NCBI GenBank assembly: GCA_009767595.1
Contig: VSDK01013385.1
Span: 351,067 to 415,066, forward strand
Length of the DNA stretch: 64,000 nt
Direction of reading: 5' to 3'
Source: Symbiodinium kawagutii
Taxonomy: Eukaryota; Sar; Dinophyceae; Suessiales; Symbiodiniaceae
Below are positions 32,301 through 42,366 of the stretch, one piece after another; within the stretch, counting starts at the first letter, position 1, and every line of letters begins with the position of its first letter. Below the pieces are notes generated by a model. The model did no database searches. It was not told the origin of the DNA and saw only the letters and a list, made by a program, of their open reading frames with translations. The position numbers and the translations under genes were made by a program.

Positions 32301-34566
32301 TGCTGAACTAATCGAATGGATGGGAATGGTCATGTCCCTACCAAAGTCCTGGGTGTGGGCTACAAGTGCAAACATGCGCAAACAATTGCGTACATTCCAA
32401 GTCAACGGTCAAAGCGTTCAGTTGCAGAATGCAGCTAAGGACTTGGGTTGCGATGTTGCTTACACCAAAAAACCGGTCAAGAAAACTTCAAAAGGTAGAT
32501 TTGCAAAATCTATAAGAATCCTTAAACGGGTACGAACTAGGAAGATTCCCTTGCAGTTCAAAAAGAAGATGACCACGGTACTTGGATCAGGTATTGTTGG
32601 TTATGGAAGTGAGTTAGTCAAGCATTCCAAGGATGACATGACTAAGTTGAGAAATTCCATTGCAGGAACCATTGGACAATTTCGATCAGGTGCAAACTGC
32701 CTCATGGCAACAAACATCACAGGAGCAATCGTAGACCCACAGCTGCGACTCTTGCTTCGAAGAATCCGATTTTTTCGTCGTTATTTCCAGTTTTTTCCCC
32801 AATGCCAGCCCAGTTTCCTTCAGCGGATTGCCCAGGACGACATGGTCAACCGTGCAGGGGTTAGTGCTAGTTTCAAGAGCAGCTTGCTGGAAGTAGGATG
32901 GGAATGTCATGAAAATGGACAAATAAAACACCACACTGGACTTACCTGCAATTGGGTTGATGATACCTTCAAGCATGTGCGTTGCTGTTTGACCAAAGTG
33001 TGGAGTTTTTTCATTGCAGCCAAAATCAATCGGAAGCATTGGGATGTCACTTCCTTTTCACAAAAGAAATTCCTGTGTAGCTACCAGAAACGATCGAGCC
33101 GTCATCAAGCTATATTGGATAGTGTGGCATCCGGCAAGAACATCACCAACGATGCCTTGAAGCATTACCATCATGAAGCCACGGATGGTACGTGTCCCTT
33201 TTGTAACCAACCAGACAGCCGATATCATCGTAGCTTTGAATGTGTAGGCCTTGCAGATATTCGCAAGAACTACCAGTCCACCTTGAAGTGGGTAGCAAAA
33301 CAACCAGACGCATGTGCCATTTTCGGAACTGTAGCTGACTCTATGCATCCAATTCTCTTAAAAATGCAACTTGTCAAAGATAACCATTGGAGAGTACTCC
33401 CAGATAATGGTTGTCTAAGTGACTTTTTCATTGATGGGGCTTCTTATTTCAATGACTCTTGGGAGCATTGTTTAGCAGCTGGAGCCGCAATCGCTGTTGA
33501 TTTCAACACAGGTCAATGGAAACAAGTTGCTAGAGCCATCTTGCCATTTGCAGAGCATGATAGTTTCCGTGCTGAATCATTTGCATTGTTGCTCGTGTTG
33601 CGCCATCAGATGCATTGTCGAATATTTTCAGATTGCCAGTCGGTAGTGGATGCTGTGAACTCAATCCAAGTGGCCATCCATAATGGTACGAAACCACAGC
33701 TAGGAGCCCATCAGGACATTTGGAAACATATTGCTTGGCATCTTGAACGGCGACCGGTTGGATCCATTCAAATTACCAAGGTCAAAGCACATCAAGATCG
33801 TACCCACCTTCAAGGAAGGGATTTGCTAATTGCAGAGTTCAATCACCAAGTTGATGACATTGCCAAAAAGGCGGTCATAGTTGATCATGCGACATTATAT
33901 AAGAGGATGAAGAAACTTTATGAGCAGAATCTAGCAGACCAGGAGAACATCTCCAAGTATCATGATTTCTTGTGCGAAATTCACCAGAAATTCCTTGACG
34001 AAAAAAGTAAAGCTCCAAAAATTCAAAGCGATATCCCCGATTTTTCACAGTTGGTTCGGATTTCCACCCATTGCAATCAGTTGGCCAGTCCCAGTGAAGA
34101 GGCATTGCGCACGTGTCCTTACGGGGAAACTTTTGCAAGAAGGGTGGACCAATGGTGGAGACAACTATCGTGGGGTACGGGACCAGCTCAAAGCTTTCTT
34201 GAATTATACATACAGTTCACGATTTTTAGTAGATCTCTCATGCCTGTTCGCATTGGTAAAGGAAATGGTGTTTGGACGCTGCGAGATAAAGATCCCCGCG
34301 CAGACCAACATCCCTTGAACCTTTCAACACAGAGCTCAGCATGGGGTAGATTTATGAATTGGTGGGTAGCTGCCGCACAGTTACCATTTCCCATTGAATC
34401 TAATCGAGGATTGCATCCTTTCGGATATTCGGTGGCAGTTAGAGGGATAGGGGTCCGTGCAACATGTTCACATGCAAGCTTAGCCGCCCAAAGGCTGTGG
34501 GAATATTTCCACTCAGGAGGAAAAATTGTGAGGAAGCTGGAATCACCATGGTGTGTCCCTGGTTGA
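29398..34566 (+). CDS. LINE ORF2: endonuclease, reverse transcriptase and RNase H polyprotein
   Basis: A 1722-residue replication protein. A Cys/His-rich leader (C50, C53, H54, H59, H60) leads to VGEAQNPGP (93-101). An AP-endonuclease-like domain follows: N110, E133 in AETS, GDFN (260-263) and H332. The usual SDH reads ESH, and the usual ID of the SxID box reads FIL at 307-309, so catalytic competence is uncertain. Reverse transcriptase spans about 740-1010: motif A LDLKKCF (D856), motif B RGVPEGCAYS (911-920), motif C FIDN (947-950) in place of YADD. A CX2CX7HX4C knuckle (C1266, C1269, H1277, C1282) precedes RNase H with D1346, E1393, D1412 and D1486 all in place, and HQ at 1465-1466. About 220 C-terminal residues have no recognised domain. 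The frame is open about 80 bp upstream of the first ATG, so the true start could be earlier or made by re-initiation after ORF1. No stop or frameshift is present. Confidence 0.95.
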   Translation: MPIRIEPSKKKHECTFGHIGHYAEYNYHQDTQVNASDMYPLMQSSYHSECERCHNPLIHHMPSLMHDDDDADELLPQFFNDRDRRNIRTWRRVGEAQNPGPDSFVIRTFNPTQLLGNEDELGSWPLGIYTGAETSHTRHAMLTSKARLAKMNINSLFGPPVPKHTNNSGLYRGKALGTMIATQFPIKPYPMPVDEVIHESCRFNDGIIMIAPGTPVYVCSIYGPPLQTTTLADGEKLFAAICVNALERATSFRGPAAITGDFNRDLHSVFFWERLKKQGWFDAAELAMTRFSHAPESTRKFGTRRSFILFNQAFASAFTGSRTVEHHTFESHPILQAEFQCHVQLLSQNIWSLQRSVDDIIFDPESMDVVSENACKNRSRKFFEALSDGRVDDALKQFALAFEDTISKSAVDVEGNRVKIPPSALKRCQGSIKKQKPISAPMLKPGRQGETQFQLVQPRLGIRRRITQARRIRSLLKQTQALEKNFSDSAATQCAQLWRTICHANGFEGGFQSWVLSTLGYFVPTEVPSSHYLLSLDALYQEKIQAEIAEDRNDSFRNYRRKLWSDLAAGGAQTFRSVRDETEPPLAFIGQTIVQKIQRQRISLQGTSTFRCVGPCRLSEGMPVEFQTQHAILSKIHGQVLHLDRKIKWKNYDDCKIHQNHSTAIPQEMQSLVCKTWSEFWNSNEPQAFEDGGGFMTCLKDYSLCDYKPFQQEHWANMLRGVNCKSARGACGFSNMDMKQLPPKMLEWLFQLFTYIEEGGHWPALTTLARVVMLAKPGEALNAPESVRPITILSVIYRLWSRYRSLQVLNHLGQIVPPQVGGIAARLSADCLTAYVCDLVDQGHQSGTPVCGFVLDLKKCFNLIPRPILMKLMQELKLPKQYVEAHQAMLQNLNRYVEVSKQIGDIIPSNRGVPEGCAYSVVSIIAITILVADVLQASDPDVNITMFIDNWAIISKDATKLKELAQQLAELIEWMGMVMSLPKSWVWATSANMRKQLRTFQVNGQSVQLQNAAKDLGCDVAYTKKPVKKTSKGRFAKSIRILKRVRTRKIPLQFKKKMTTVLGSGIVGYGSELVKHSKDDMTKLRNSIAGTIGQFRSGANCLMATNITGAIVDPQLRLLLRRIRFFRRYFQFFPQCQPSFLQRIAQDDMVNRAGVSASFKSSLLEVGWECHENGQIKHHTGLTCNWVDDTFKHVRCCLTKVWSFFIAAKINRKHWDVTSFSQKKFLCSYQKRSSRHQAILDSVASGKNITNDALKHYHHEATDGTCPFCNQPDSRYHRSFECVGLADIRKNYQSTLKWVAKQPDACAIFGTVADSMHPILLKMQLVKDNHWRVLPDNGCLSDFFIDGASYFNDSWEHCLAAGAAIAVDFNTGQWKQVARAILPFAEHDSFRAESFALLLVLRHQMHCRIFSDCQSVVDAVNSIQVAIHNGTKPQLGAHQDIWKHIAWHLERRPVGSIQITKVKAHQDRTHLQGRDLLIAEFNHQVDDIAKKAVIVDHATLYKRMKKLYEQNLADQENISKYHDFLCEIHQKFLDEKSKAPKIQSDIPDFSQLVRISTHCNQLASPSEEALRTCPYGETFARRVDQWWRQLSWGTGPAQSFLELYIQFTIFSRSLMPVRIGKGNGVWTLRDKDPRADQHPLNLSTQSSAWGRFMNWWVAAAQLPFPIESNRGLHPFGYSVAVRGIGVRATCSHASLAAQRLWEYFHSGGKIVRKLESPWCVPG

Positions 34567-34722
34567 TGCCGGTTTGACTTGTCATCAAGGTTTGTTGTTC
34601 ACTGTCCTTGTCTTGCGCGCAACAGCAGCAGCGGCTTGGGAGTGTCTACAGTGTGGCCCGGGTACGTAATAACCGACACGGGTCATAGCCAAACCAGAGG
34701 CGCTCATCTGCAAAGACCAAAA
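34567..34722 (+). other. LINE 3' untranslated region
   Basis: About 156 bp between the ORF2 stop and the right target duplication. It ends in GACCAAAA. No reading frame or tandem tail repeat was seen. Confidence 0.8.
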
Positions 34723-34738
34723 AACCGTTGTGAACCAT
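34723..34738 (+). repeat. right target-site duplication of the LINE
   Basis: Perfect second copy of AACCGTTGTGAACCAT, directly after the short A run that ends the element. The next bases (TAATATACC) continue host AACCATTAA-type sequence. Confidence 0.93.
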
Positions 34739-34739
34739 T

Positions 34740-36250
34740 AATATACCATCCATAACTTCGGGCTTCCCAAACTGACTTGAGAAAACACCGGTATCAATCA
34801 TGATCAAGGGCCGTCACGGATTTCCAGCACGGCCTCGGGTTGGTGACTTGCGAAACTCGATTCATCAATGATTCAACCGTGGCAAATTTAGAGGCAAAAT
34901 ATCAAGGAAACGCGATTAACGATGAGAAGTAACCTATAGATGATGACAAACCAACATGTTTTTTGTATGTTTGTAACCAACAATCACGCTCTTGCGGACA
35001 AACAAATAATGAATCCACGAGCTCATCAAGCTCAATCATTTGTTTCCTGGTGGAAAGGTAATGATTTTCGCATAGCCAACACTCAGTAGATCATCAGCAC
35101 CTATACTTTATGCAGTTGAAGAAGATTTGTCCACGTGAATTCCCGTCAAAACAGTTCACCCTTGTTTCACCGTTGTACTGCTCCTTCTGTTCTCATTACA
35201 ACAACTTTCTTGTTGCTGTTGGGATGTTCTTACATCCTTTTTGGGGCACTTCATCATATGTTGTTGTCCTTCCACAAGAAAGACTTTCGGCAGGGCCAAG
35301 TCATTGCCAGGTGCCCATTGGTTTTGAAGGCTTTCAGCCTCACTAAATGTGGAAAGTGATCATACATGGCTGCAAACTCCTCCACCTCAATGTCAATCGT
35401 CAGTCAATGGGCAGATGGGGATCAGAATCTTTTTTCGAGTGTCGGGTGCAGTATTGAAACCAAACGGGTGAACTGGCCAATGCCTGAAACATGGGCGAGC
35501 CAGAACCATCGCCACAAATGGTGTAGGTTCCATATATAGGTAAACATGTTGGGATCATTGGCGTCACCCCCAAGGACAAGCGCTCCTGCTTGCCCAGCCG
35601 CTTGACAACATCTTCATGATCCCTTGCCAGAACCTGGTTAGCGCGAAGGGGGAGTAAAGCCCCTGCGCTTGCCAGCAGCAACAACGACTGGGATCATATC
35701 AGAAAAGATGATGGGGGTATGAGCGGATATGACAGCCAACACTGACATAGACAATGATAGTTGGAAAACAAGGCAAACATCCGGAGCTCGTAAACAACAC
35801 ACGCTTTGCACATCATCACCGAGAGTTGAGCACCAAGCTGGCAAACACTTTTAAGCTTGCTGGATGAGAACCGAGCAAATCACACCAAAAAGTAACAAAC
35901 AACATCAACCAGCGACACCCTCATGCTGAAAAACAAGCACATATATATATATATTCCTCGTATCGTGGCATAGACCTTGCAGCATTGATGCCAATACGTC
36001 CCTATTCGCGGCCACATGGCAGCAGCTGGACCCCTTTTGTGACATGGAACATGGATGCAACCACAACATACCACAATCATCATTGTTCAGCTTAGAAACC
36101 ATCATCAAACCAGCATAAGCATCATGGAACAATCAGTAACTATCAAACAAAAATGAACCGTGAACAACTGTTGAGGTGTTCTTGCTGATTTGGCAAGTCA
36201 TACTTTCCGGCTGATGATAAACCGCACCCACCAACAAGGGCTGCTTCATG
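34740..36250. other. mostly non-coding DNA downstream of the LINE
   Basis: Short overlapping open frames at 35110-35360 (plus) and 35400-35844 (minus, SAGALLPLRANQVLARDHED, VVKRLGKQERLSLGVTPMIP) could include an exon, but strand and splice sites are unclear. Confidence 0.35.
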
Positions 36251-36379
36251 TTAGTTGGATCTTCAGCTTCTTAAGATAGCGCGTGTAGTATGTCAGCGAG
36301 TCATACCCCCCACCCGCTTCAAAATCCCACCTTTGCCAAGATGTTCACCTAGCCATTTTGTGGGGTGGCGCACAGGCCA

Positions 36380-36550
36380 GCACAACAGGACACCCAGTTT
36401 GTTCAGCCAAGCAGCTGCACACTGGGCTTCAGCTGCGCGCGCTTCATACTTCGCAGTATTCGCTCGACCACGTCCAACTGACGCTGAGGATGCTGGCGAC
36501 GTGGAAGCCCGCTGGGATGTTGATCTCTTGGAGGAGGGGATCATGAAATT
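36380..36550. other. GC-rich coding-looking island, strand undecided
   Basis: Plus ARPRPTDAEDAGDVEARWDV DLLEEGIMKFSM, plus QLHTGLQLRALHTSQYSLDH, and minus LLQEINIPAGFHVASILSVS are all open. The minus frame has the highest third-position GC. Confidence 0.28.
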
Positions 36551-36622
36551 TTCCATGTGAAATGGACATGAAAATGCACTCGTTGTCATGTGAATCGTCA
36601 TGATCATAGTTTTGGTTCTCAC

Positions 36623-36767
36623 ATATGGCTATGGGTCAATATTAACCAGCCAACTAATAGGTCAAAACCCCGTACCCCTGGTTCCCCCCTATTAACCATT
36701 GTTTTCCCTTATTATTGTTGGTAAATCCTCCATTAGTTGGTTGGTTAATATTGACCCATAGCCATAT
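36623..36767. mobile_element. family-A TIR element with the longest inverted repeats
   Basis: The first 38 bases (ATATGGCTATGGGTCAATAT TAACCA...) match the reverse complement of the last 38 with two mismatches. Only about 70 bp of core remains. CTCA occurs next to both ends, a possible short target duplication. Confidence 0.8.
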
Positions 36768-36779
36768 CTCAAATAAAAT

Positions 36780-36953
36780 ATGGTTTTGCCTCCCGAGAAC
36801 TTGGATGGTTTCCACGAGCCAGGGAGAGCCATTCGCTTGTTCCCATCGCCCCAAATCAGCCGCATGGCCAAGCATTCAAAGATTCTCTCAGGGTCATTGC
36901 AAGACTTGACAATGATATCTCAAGCCTTGCCGGTCGTCCCTAATGGATTTTGA
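36780..36953 (+). CDS. probable coding ORF or exon just after a family-A element
   Basis: Complete 57-codon frame from ATG to TGA: MVLPPENLDGFHEPGRAIRL, FPSPQISRMAKHSKILSGSL, QDLTMISQALPVVPNGF. It begins 12 bases after the palindromic element at 36623-36767. Overlapping minus and plus frames also exist, so the call rests on composition. Confidence 0.42.
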   Translation: MVLPPENLDGFHEPGRAIRLFPSPQISRMAKHSKILSGSLQDLTMISQALPVVPNGF

Positions 36954-37372
36954 TGATTGTTGTTCATTCACCATGGAATGGTGATAGTCATACGCTTCAA
37001 ACTGTACATTCCCAAGTAATTACTTACTTGGTCATGCAAAACCCCTCGTTCTTTGTTGCCTTGTGTCTGTTTATGTCGAACTGTCCTTCCTGTGATGTGC
37101 TTTACCTATCGAATTCTATTTGCGTGATTCTAATTTCATGTAGCTCCTCCGCATTTGAGCAGGTTCCAAATCCTTGAATTGGCTCAGCTGGTTCAAGAGG
37201 ATTGGTAGTTCATGAATCATCATGCGGCTGATCAAGATCAACAATTGCAATTCAATTCATTATCATCACTAATCAAACTAATCACAATTTTTGTTGATCA
37301 ACTACCAACAATCATTGTTGTGGTTTTGACAATTCGTTGACGAATCACCAATCCATAAACTCCTCCATATGG

Positions 37373-37452
37373 TGGTTTCTCAAAATAGGGACACTCACAA
37401 ATGTTTGGTTTATTACTACAAATGACGATTAATGGATGACTCGGGGAGAAAC
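37373..37452. mobile_element. family-C TIR element next to an exon
   Basis: GGTGGTTTCTCAAAATAGGGAC ... TTAATGGATGACTCGGGGAGAAAC. On the minus strand its GTTTCTC terminus is the 5' splice site of the exon at 37453-37562. Confidence 0.65.
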
Positions 37453-37562
37453 GCCGACATCGGATCTTGAATCACCAGCTGTGGGACCCTGCCACCACTC
37501 ATGGTGTCCCATGCCACCTTGCTGACGCGGATACTCGACTGGACCAGGGACTTGTACAGCTC
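37453..37562 (-). CDS. probable internal exon ending at a family-C element
   Basis: From CCGTGACAG the minus strand reads ELYKSLVQSSIRVSKVAWDT, MSGGRVPQLVIQDPMS, with about 84% G/C at third positions, far better than any competing frame. It ends at TCGGC|GTTTCTC, where GTTTCTC is the terminus of the TIR element at 37373-37452. Function unknown. Confidence 0.55.
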
Positions 37563-38894
37563 CTGTCACGGCGGCGCCTATGAAGCACCCAAGCTGATAA
37601 TCACTAATTGTTCACCAAGATCCGCGCTTAACCCTCACATGTTTCTGTGCTAAGCTGTGCAAATTTTTTCAAATCCGTATTGAAGCTTTTTCCTTTAAAC
37701 ACAATATTTGTGTAAGCTGAATGAATATTATACCTTTAACCTCAATATTTAGTTAACCTCGATATTCCTTAACCTGTCACTGGCTTCGCTGGCAAAAGGT
37801 AACAAGGTCTTGCTGTCCAAACTCAGCCCAGGGCCGCAGCAGACCAGCGGATCGGTCGATGGCAATGTCATCTGCAACAGGAGCCCTGATTTGTGCCTCA
37901 TCGAAAAATCCATCCGGACAAGATCGAACTCCAGCAGCAGCTCTCTCTTCTTGCAGACTTCCTCAACTTGTTCGTTGCTGTCTCGCCAGTGTGGTTGTAG
38001 TTTCTTTTTCTCCGCTTACCTCTCGCCATACTTTTTCCACTGAGGGCATTGTCCAGGCGCTGGTCTCGTCCAGGACTTGCTATCGTCAGTCCCTGATGAG
38101 GTGCGCATCCGCTGAAAAAGGCGAAGGCCCGGCCGGGAATGGATGAAAGCGGGCCATGAAAGGGTGAAGGCGGGTCAGAAGGGGGGCCGCATTATTAACC
38201 CCAAGCCTTAGGACCACAGGAATTCGTTTCCAGAATCCAAGTGCTCATTCTATTTATTATTCAGCATGCTTCACTATCATTCCACTATCATCCACATTAC
38301 GTGCGAACAATAATTGTTTTTTCACTACACTATGACACAACAATAGTCTGTCATCAACTATTCATCTATGATCCGTTTGACGCAACCATTATTGCCATTA
38401 TCGCCAATAAGTCAAAAACATACAACATTGTTTCTTATATCAATATTTATGCTCTATGCTGATAACTGATAAGTAAAAAAATCATGACACCAATCATTAC
38501 TACCATCAAGAATTATCATCACCAATGACTGGTAGAACTATCCATGTTTAGCGACTAGCTTATAGCCAGAAATGATTATGTAGTCATCACCATTGGTTGT
38601 CATTGCTACACACCTTTATTTCAAAACTATCACCAATTAGTTTGTTGGTAGCCATTATCTGCTTGCGTTTCAAACCTATAACCATTATTCAATGTCAACT
38701 ATAGTTCAAAACAAAAAATATTAGGTAACCCAGTTGGGGTTGTATAAACACCCCGTGTCTTTTTCTTATTCGCCAAATCATGTTATCGTTTTTTTCCTTT
38801 TATCGTTTTTTCAGGTTTTAGCCTTACAACATAACCAACATGTTTGCTTGTCTATTGTGGCTATAGGGGTTGGCACTAGAAACCAATGATAAGG

Positions 38895-39020
38895 CCTCCG
38901 AACCAGAGCGGAGAGATTGTTGCAATTACAGCAGGGCCCACTTCAGCATCTTTCAGGATTAGTTGCTGCAAGGCGTATAATGTTTTCGCAGGCAGAGACT
39001 GAGACATGGAACATAGCTAC
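38895..39020 (+). CDS. probable exon, helical hypothetical protein
   Basis: Plus frame LRTRAERLLQLQQGPLQHLS, GLVAARRIMFSQAETETWNI, ATG, then ACGG|GTGGTT as a possible 5' splice site. Amphipathic and natural in composition. Two AG sites can start it. Confidence 0.4.
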
Positions 39021-39129
39021 GGGTGGTTGAAAACATGAAAGGATGAAGGCCAGAAATGGTCAGCTGCCTATTAAAGGAGGATTTTGTTCGATTTGTTATC
39101 GTTTTTGTTATCGTTTTGTTATCGTTCAG

Positions 39130-39240
39130 GACCTCTATGTCTGGAAGGATTTTGTGAATCCGACTTCCAGCAAAAGAATGAAAAGCGGCGTGTCTGTGCC
39201 CAAATGGCTCGTCACAATCAGTCCCAATGCCATCATCTGA
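39130..39240 (+). CDS. probable terminal exon after a TTATCGTTTT pyrimidine tract
   Basis: Follows three tandem TTATCGTTTT-type units ending TTATCGTTCAG. In phase 0 it reads DLYVWKDFVNPTSSKRMKSG, VSVPKWLVTISPNAII to a TGA. Phase 1, which matches the exon at 38895-39020, reads PLCLEGFCESDFQQKNEKRR and stays open to 39266. The splice site looks sound but the frame is undecided. Confidence 0.45.
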   Translation, partial: DLYVWKDFVNPTSSKRMKSGVSVPKWLVTISPNAII

Positions 39241-39594
39241 GTACATGTGTCTATCTATCTATTTGACATGTATGTATTGTTATCGTTTTTTTTTCCTTTT
39301 ATCGTTTTTTCGGCTCCCAGCTCTATTTCCCTCTCCGGGTGTTCCCGTCAACCAAAACGGAAAGCACGGGGTTATCATACTGCCCCAGTTGTTTTTTCAA
39401 AACTATAAGTTTTGATAGCTGTAATCAACTAGTTACTCGTTTATACTAGTTTATTATCCACTATTTAAGTCGTTTGGTGTTTCAACTTTGCCACCAAGCC
39501 CCTCTCTGACAGCGAGCAGCCGCGGTAGCCGTTCCTCACTCAGAAGGGCCTCGATGCCGCTGCGTTCGCATTTTCGGTACCTTAAGCCAATGAA

Positions 39595-40250
39595 AGCCAT
39601 GGACCTATGGTTGAGAGTGGATAATGGTGGTGAAGGATGGTTGATTATGGTGCATGGTGGTTAATGGTGTGTAATGATGGCTACTGGCCGTTCATGATGG
39701 TTCATGGTGGTAATGGTGGTTCATGATTGTTAGTGGTGATCAATGGCGGTAAATGGCAGTTCATGATGGTAAATGGTGGTTGATGATGGTAAATGGCGGC
39801 TAATGGTTAATGACGGTGAAGGGTGGGTGGTATAAGTTGTTGGAAATTGCCGCAAAATTCTCAAGTCTCAATATTTGGGCTAAATGATGATTAAACAGTA
39901 AAGAACATGCGATCATGGGCCATTAACCATGATCAACCCAGTCGTTGGTATTGATTGAAATGGTCGAGATTTCCCCATTCTCAACGGGCTAAATAGAAAA
40001 CAAACGTTTTCTCATGGGTAATGATGATTGAGACCTGGTGGTCATGATTATATTATGTGGTTGATAATGGTAACTATACAATTGTTGATACCATCACACA
40101 AATTATGACACTTGCTAACAATGGACAAAAAGATGGTCCGATGAAACAACAAGTCATCGTCTTGCAACGGCCATGAGGGTCATATCCCCTCGCAAGCGAT
40201 GGAATATTGGTGGCTTCACAAATGGATTCCAAGTTCATCGTAATCTCTGC
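39595..40250. repeat. TGGTTRATGGT low-complexity tract
   Basis: About 240 bp (39601-39835) of GGTGGTTAATGGTGG-type words with changing spacing, then AT-rich sequence. The inverse-complement words (ACCATTAACCA) form similar tracts at 4500-4740, 22320-22550 and 46730-46990. Confidence 0.65.
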
Positions 40251-40317
40251 AAGTCCAGCCTTTTGGGAATCATCATGATCGGCTTTAATTAGCCAAGATT
40301 AAGATGATCTCTTCAGC

Positions 40318-40528
40318 GCCATGGGCAAAAGGGCAAGGATCAGTTTTGCACATGTTGCGCTTCCAGAAGCAGCAGATTTTGGTCTTCTTGACCCAGTCCT
40401 GACAAGACACGTTTTCTCTGGTTGGTGGTTGAACGCTGTCGTGGGCACAGTGCTATGCCCCCGCGGCCATCCAACAACTGCAGGCTTACTATCGGCGAAT
40501 TACCGCCTGGGACATCGTGGCACGAATC
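40318..40528 (+). CDS. probable exon pair around a GTTGGTGG remnant
   Basis: After ATCTCTTCAG (40307-40316) the plus strand reads PWAKGQGSVLHMLRFQKQQI LVFLTQS in one frame. Then comes a short family-B terminus (GTTGGTGGTTGAAC, about 40420). Then, after GGGCACAG, CYAPAAIQQLQAYYRRITAW DIVARIC runs to a TAA. The second part has high third-position GC. A minus frame is also open. Confidence 0.35.
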
Positions 40529-41090
40529 TGTTAAGTCCAAGTCGTCAAACTCAGCGCCAGCGATTCCAGATTGGCTGCCGCCTTTGCTGACCGACCTTTA
40601 ACGACCTTTATCTTTCTTTCCTTTACCTTCAGCCAAGATGGTCCACCACAGAATCATGTACATGGAAGCCATTCAAGGCACAAAAGGAAAAAAACTACCC
40701 AGGCTAGGGAGTTGCAGCCCAAAGGCTAATTAGTTCCAAAGTGCAAGTGAGCAACGCATGTTTCAACGACACAATGTACAGCGAGTTTTGTAAAACAAGA
40801 CTGATGTGTGCACTGCCTCATCCCTTATGCCGACATCACCTCCGGAATGCACACTGTCGACAGGCGTTGATGCGTATAAGATCCTAAAGGTCACAGATTA
40901 TCGTCAGGACCATCACAAACAATAAATAGTCATTGAGTATGCTGAACAGTCACAAACGTAACAAAGTCATTAAGTATCACAGCAGTCAGTATTTCTCTCT
41001 GGAAGTGGGAAACCCATCATTCATGGCTGGTTTACCTCCAAGAAAATGGCGGATTTTTCACTTCCAGCTTAGTTTACCAGAGTGTAACCG

Positions 41091-41211
41091 ATTGGCACTG
41101 GGTCAGTTCACCCTTAGGCCCCCTGTTTCCCCATCATCAAAAATTGTCTTCCCCCTATTATTGTTGGTTAATCCATATTATTTTTGGTTAGAGCCTTGAC
41201 CCATAGCCGAT
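41091..41211 (+). mobile_element. family-A TIR element, diverged
   Basis: ATTGGCACTGGGTCA ... TGACCCATAGCCGAT. Core keeps CCCCCTGTTTCCCCATCATC and TATTATTGTTGG. Confidence 0.7.
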
Positions 41212-42366
41212 TGAGCCGCCCACATGATCCATATCCGTATGTCCCCACATGTCTGCCCAGTCACAGGTTCAAGGCACGGGTAAACTCACCGGTCGCCTCG
41301 CTACCGAAAGCGCTCCAAAAACAACAAGGCATTGCGGCAGCGAAAATCATTGGGTCCGTGTAGTGGGTAGTGGGTACCCAAATGTTCCATGTATGGTGTA
41401 TTAGTATGTACCTACACTTTGCTATGTTTTGTTTAAAATATGTTAAAATCGGTAAAAAGTTGGTAGATACACCATATATATCCATATATTAAGCATCTGG
41501 GATATGTATGTACGATATGATTTTTCAGTACATACAGACACGAGAAGTGGTAATAAACAAACCATCCCAAAGATATCATTAAGTTGGATAACAATCCAAA
41601 CCACCAAGCAAATATCACATGCATGTATGAATAGACGCATCTGTGCTTGAATGTCCGTACAAATGCGTTTGTCTAGACATTGATGTCTCTAAGTATCTAT
41701 GTGCCTCTCGTTTGTCTTTCTCTCCCCATGTGTAAATACTTTATGTGTATATTCTTGTTTTTTTTTCTGGTACAGCTTTATTTATTCAATCTGGAAACCA
41801 CTTACTTGATAAGCAACCATCCATTTCATATCAAAGCAATTATGACGTTGGAACCTCTTAACCTGCCTAAGTAGCGGGGATGCTCAGTTCCATACCAGCA
41901 CGCTGGCAATACAATGATCATGCCACAAAATGTGATCATATGTTTTCTATGGCTGTGAGGCATTGAAAGACTGGATGGTAGATACAAGCAGCCTTAGAGC
42001 AGCACAACATCACTGGGTATAGAAAGATTTGCACATAAGTATCTCACATGAAACAGTATCCAATCACACAAACACGTATTTGAGGAAGCAATGCCCCTTC
42101 AAGTACACGATAACAAATCCTAGAGCACCAACTGGTTCGCATATTCTGTTGGTCGACTAGCTGATTCATTTCCTTTGGGACTAAGTAGCAGGACCCCACG
42201 GATTGCTATACCAACGAGAGTCTTGCGCACTGCTCAATTTGTATGAACAAAACCAGTTGGTGCAATGGTTGGAGGCCTTCGGAAACAACACAATAAGTGA
42301 AGCACACAGTTGTTTGGGCAAGAGACATGCAGTAGTCATGCGACAGCGTTTGTGATATCCCTCGGG

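Larger units (their letters stand above)
25427..34722 (+). mobile_element. 5'-truncated LINE retrotransposon carrying a cytosine methyltransferase fragment (SymbioLINE-DCM-like)
   Basis: A 9.3-kb non-LTR retrotransposon with two long open frames: ORF1 (methyltransferase remnant, ubiquitin-like segment, coiled coil) and ORF2 (endonuclease, reverse transcriptase, zinc knuckle, RNase H). Its edges are fixed by a perfect 16-bp direct repeat, AACCGTTGTGAACCAT, at 25411-25426 and 34723-34738; joining these gives a plausible empty site in ordinary AACCAT-rich DNA. The 3' end is a short A run (GACCAAAA) with no long poly(A). The 5' end falls inside the methyltransferase domain, as expected from incomplete reverse transcription. 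Both remaining ORFs are free of stops and frameshifts and the duplication is unmutated, so the insertion looks young. LINEs with captured DNA methyltransferases have been reported from Symbiodinium (recalled from the literature, not checked here). Confidence 0.96.
38780..39312 (+). repeat. dispersed TTATCGTTTTTT pyrimidine tracts
   Basis: TTATCGTTTTTTTCCTTTTA-type blocks at 38780-38815 and 39276-39312, and three shorter units at 39090-39127. Two end in CAG and can act as 3' splice sites. Confidence 0.6.

Noticed and set aside
25715-34394. Many open frames of 60-170 codons on the minus strand and in other plus frames across the LINE
   Set aside because: Shadows of ORF1 and ORF2, which carry the recognised domains without interruption.
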